The notes under the pieces: model-generated
What the model saw: only the letters and a program-made list of their open reading frames with translations
Told to the model about the DNA's origin: nothing
The model's database searches: none
Shown here: piece by piece, positions 14,983 through 15,047 of the stretch
How positions within the stretch are numbered: position 1 is the first letter of the stretch
Layout of the letters: every line of letters starts with the position of its first letter
NCBI GenBank assembly: GCA_937908275.1
Contig: CALERA010000499.1
Span: forward strand, 1-15,047
DNA: 15,047 nucleotides
Direction: 5' to 3'
Source of the DNA: an uncultured Desulfarculaceae bacterium
GTDB taxonomy: Bacteria > Desulfobacterota > Desulfarculia > Desulfarculales > Desulfarculaceae
Program-made: the position numbers and the translations under genes

Positions 14983-15047
14983 AGATCGGAAGAGCGTCGT
15001 GTAGGGAAAGAGGGTAGGTCTCGGTGGTCGCCGTATCATTAAAAAAA
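14983..15047 (+). other. Illumina P5-side adapter with trailing A run (not genomic)
   Basis: AGATCGGAAGAGCGTCGTGT begins at 14983 and the match to the reverse complement of the TruSeq universal adapter runs for 58 bases to 15040 with two mismatches (15013 and 15018, both G here). The seven A at 15041-15047 are what a read shows past the end of the library molecule. Translations through it (RSEERRVGKE on plus, RRPPRPTLFPYTTLFRS on minus) are known adapter artefacts. Confidence 0.98.

Noticed and set aside
14983..15042. C-terminal end of the PAS protein reading RSEERRVGKE onward
   Set aside because: These codons are adapter, so the apparent stop is not the gene's real end.

Overview
The window is one end-to-end contig of a very GC-rich bacterium with dense, short-spaced genes. 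It carries an untrimmed Illumina adapter at each end: positions 1-47 (P7/index side) and 14983-15040 (P5 side, followed by a run of seven A). The biological insert is therefore only 48-14982, and the first and last genes are cut by the assembly, not by nature. Gene content (TRAP transporter, HtrA protease, lipoyl synthase, OmpR-type two-component pair, HDOD, GGDEF-EAL and PAS proteins) and the GC-rich, palindrome-rich intergenic DNA fit a Gram-negative proteobacterium-like organism. A Desulfobacterota (former Deltaproteobacteria) member from an environmental sample is my best guess, but the sequence alone does not prove it.

Layout. 49-324 (+): C-terminal end of an unrecognised protein. 379-480: a 102-bp AT-centred element with imperfect terminal inverted repeats, lying between convergent genes. 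513-1409 (-): lipoyl synthase lipA. Divergent from it, 1564-4455 (+): a complete TRAP transporter (dctP, dctQ, dctM) with a terminator-like hairpin between dctP and dctQ and a 1-base dctQ/dctM overlap. 4512-4604: two strong hairpins directly in front of an EamA/DMT permease (4635-5498, +). 5621-6718 (-): a zinc-type MDR dehydrogenase. 6921-8357 (-): a DegP/HtrA protease. Each of these two minus-strand genes is followed by its own intrinsic terminator. Divergent from degP, 8599-10645 (+): an OmpR-family response regulator overlapping its sensor kinase. 10664-11533 (-): an HDOD protein, convergent with the kinase. 11711-13849 (+): a PAS-GGDEF-EAL protein. 14053-14982 (+): the start of a PAS sensor protein, cut by the adapter.

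How the parts fit. The left half is metabolic and transport: organic-acid uptake by TRAP, lipoate-cofactor synthesis, a drug/metabolite exporter and an oxidoreductase. The right half is a sensing block: envelope protease next to a two-component system, then HDOD, c-di-GMP turnover and PAS proteins. I found no CRISPR array, transposase, rRNA, tRNA or phage gene. I see no clear novel multi-gene system. The items most worth a second look are the structured repeats, the intra-operon hairpin, the degP/two-component divergent pair, the atypical zinc-ligand region of the dehydrogenase and the adapter-bounded ends.
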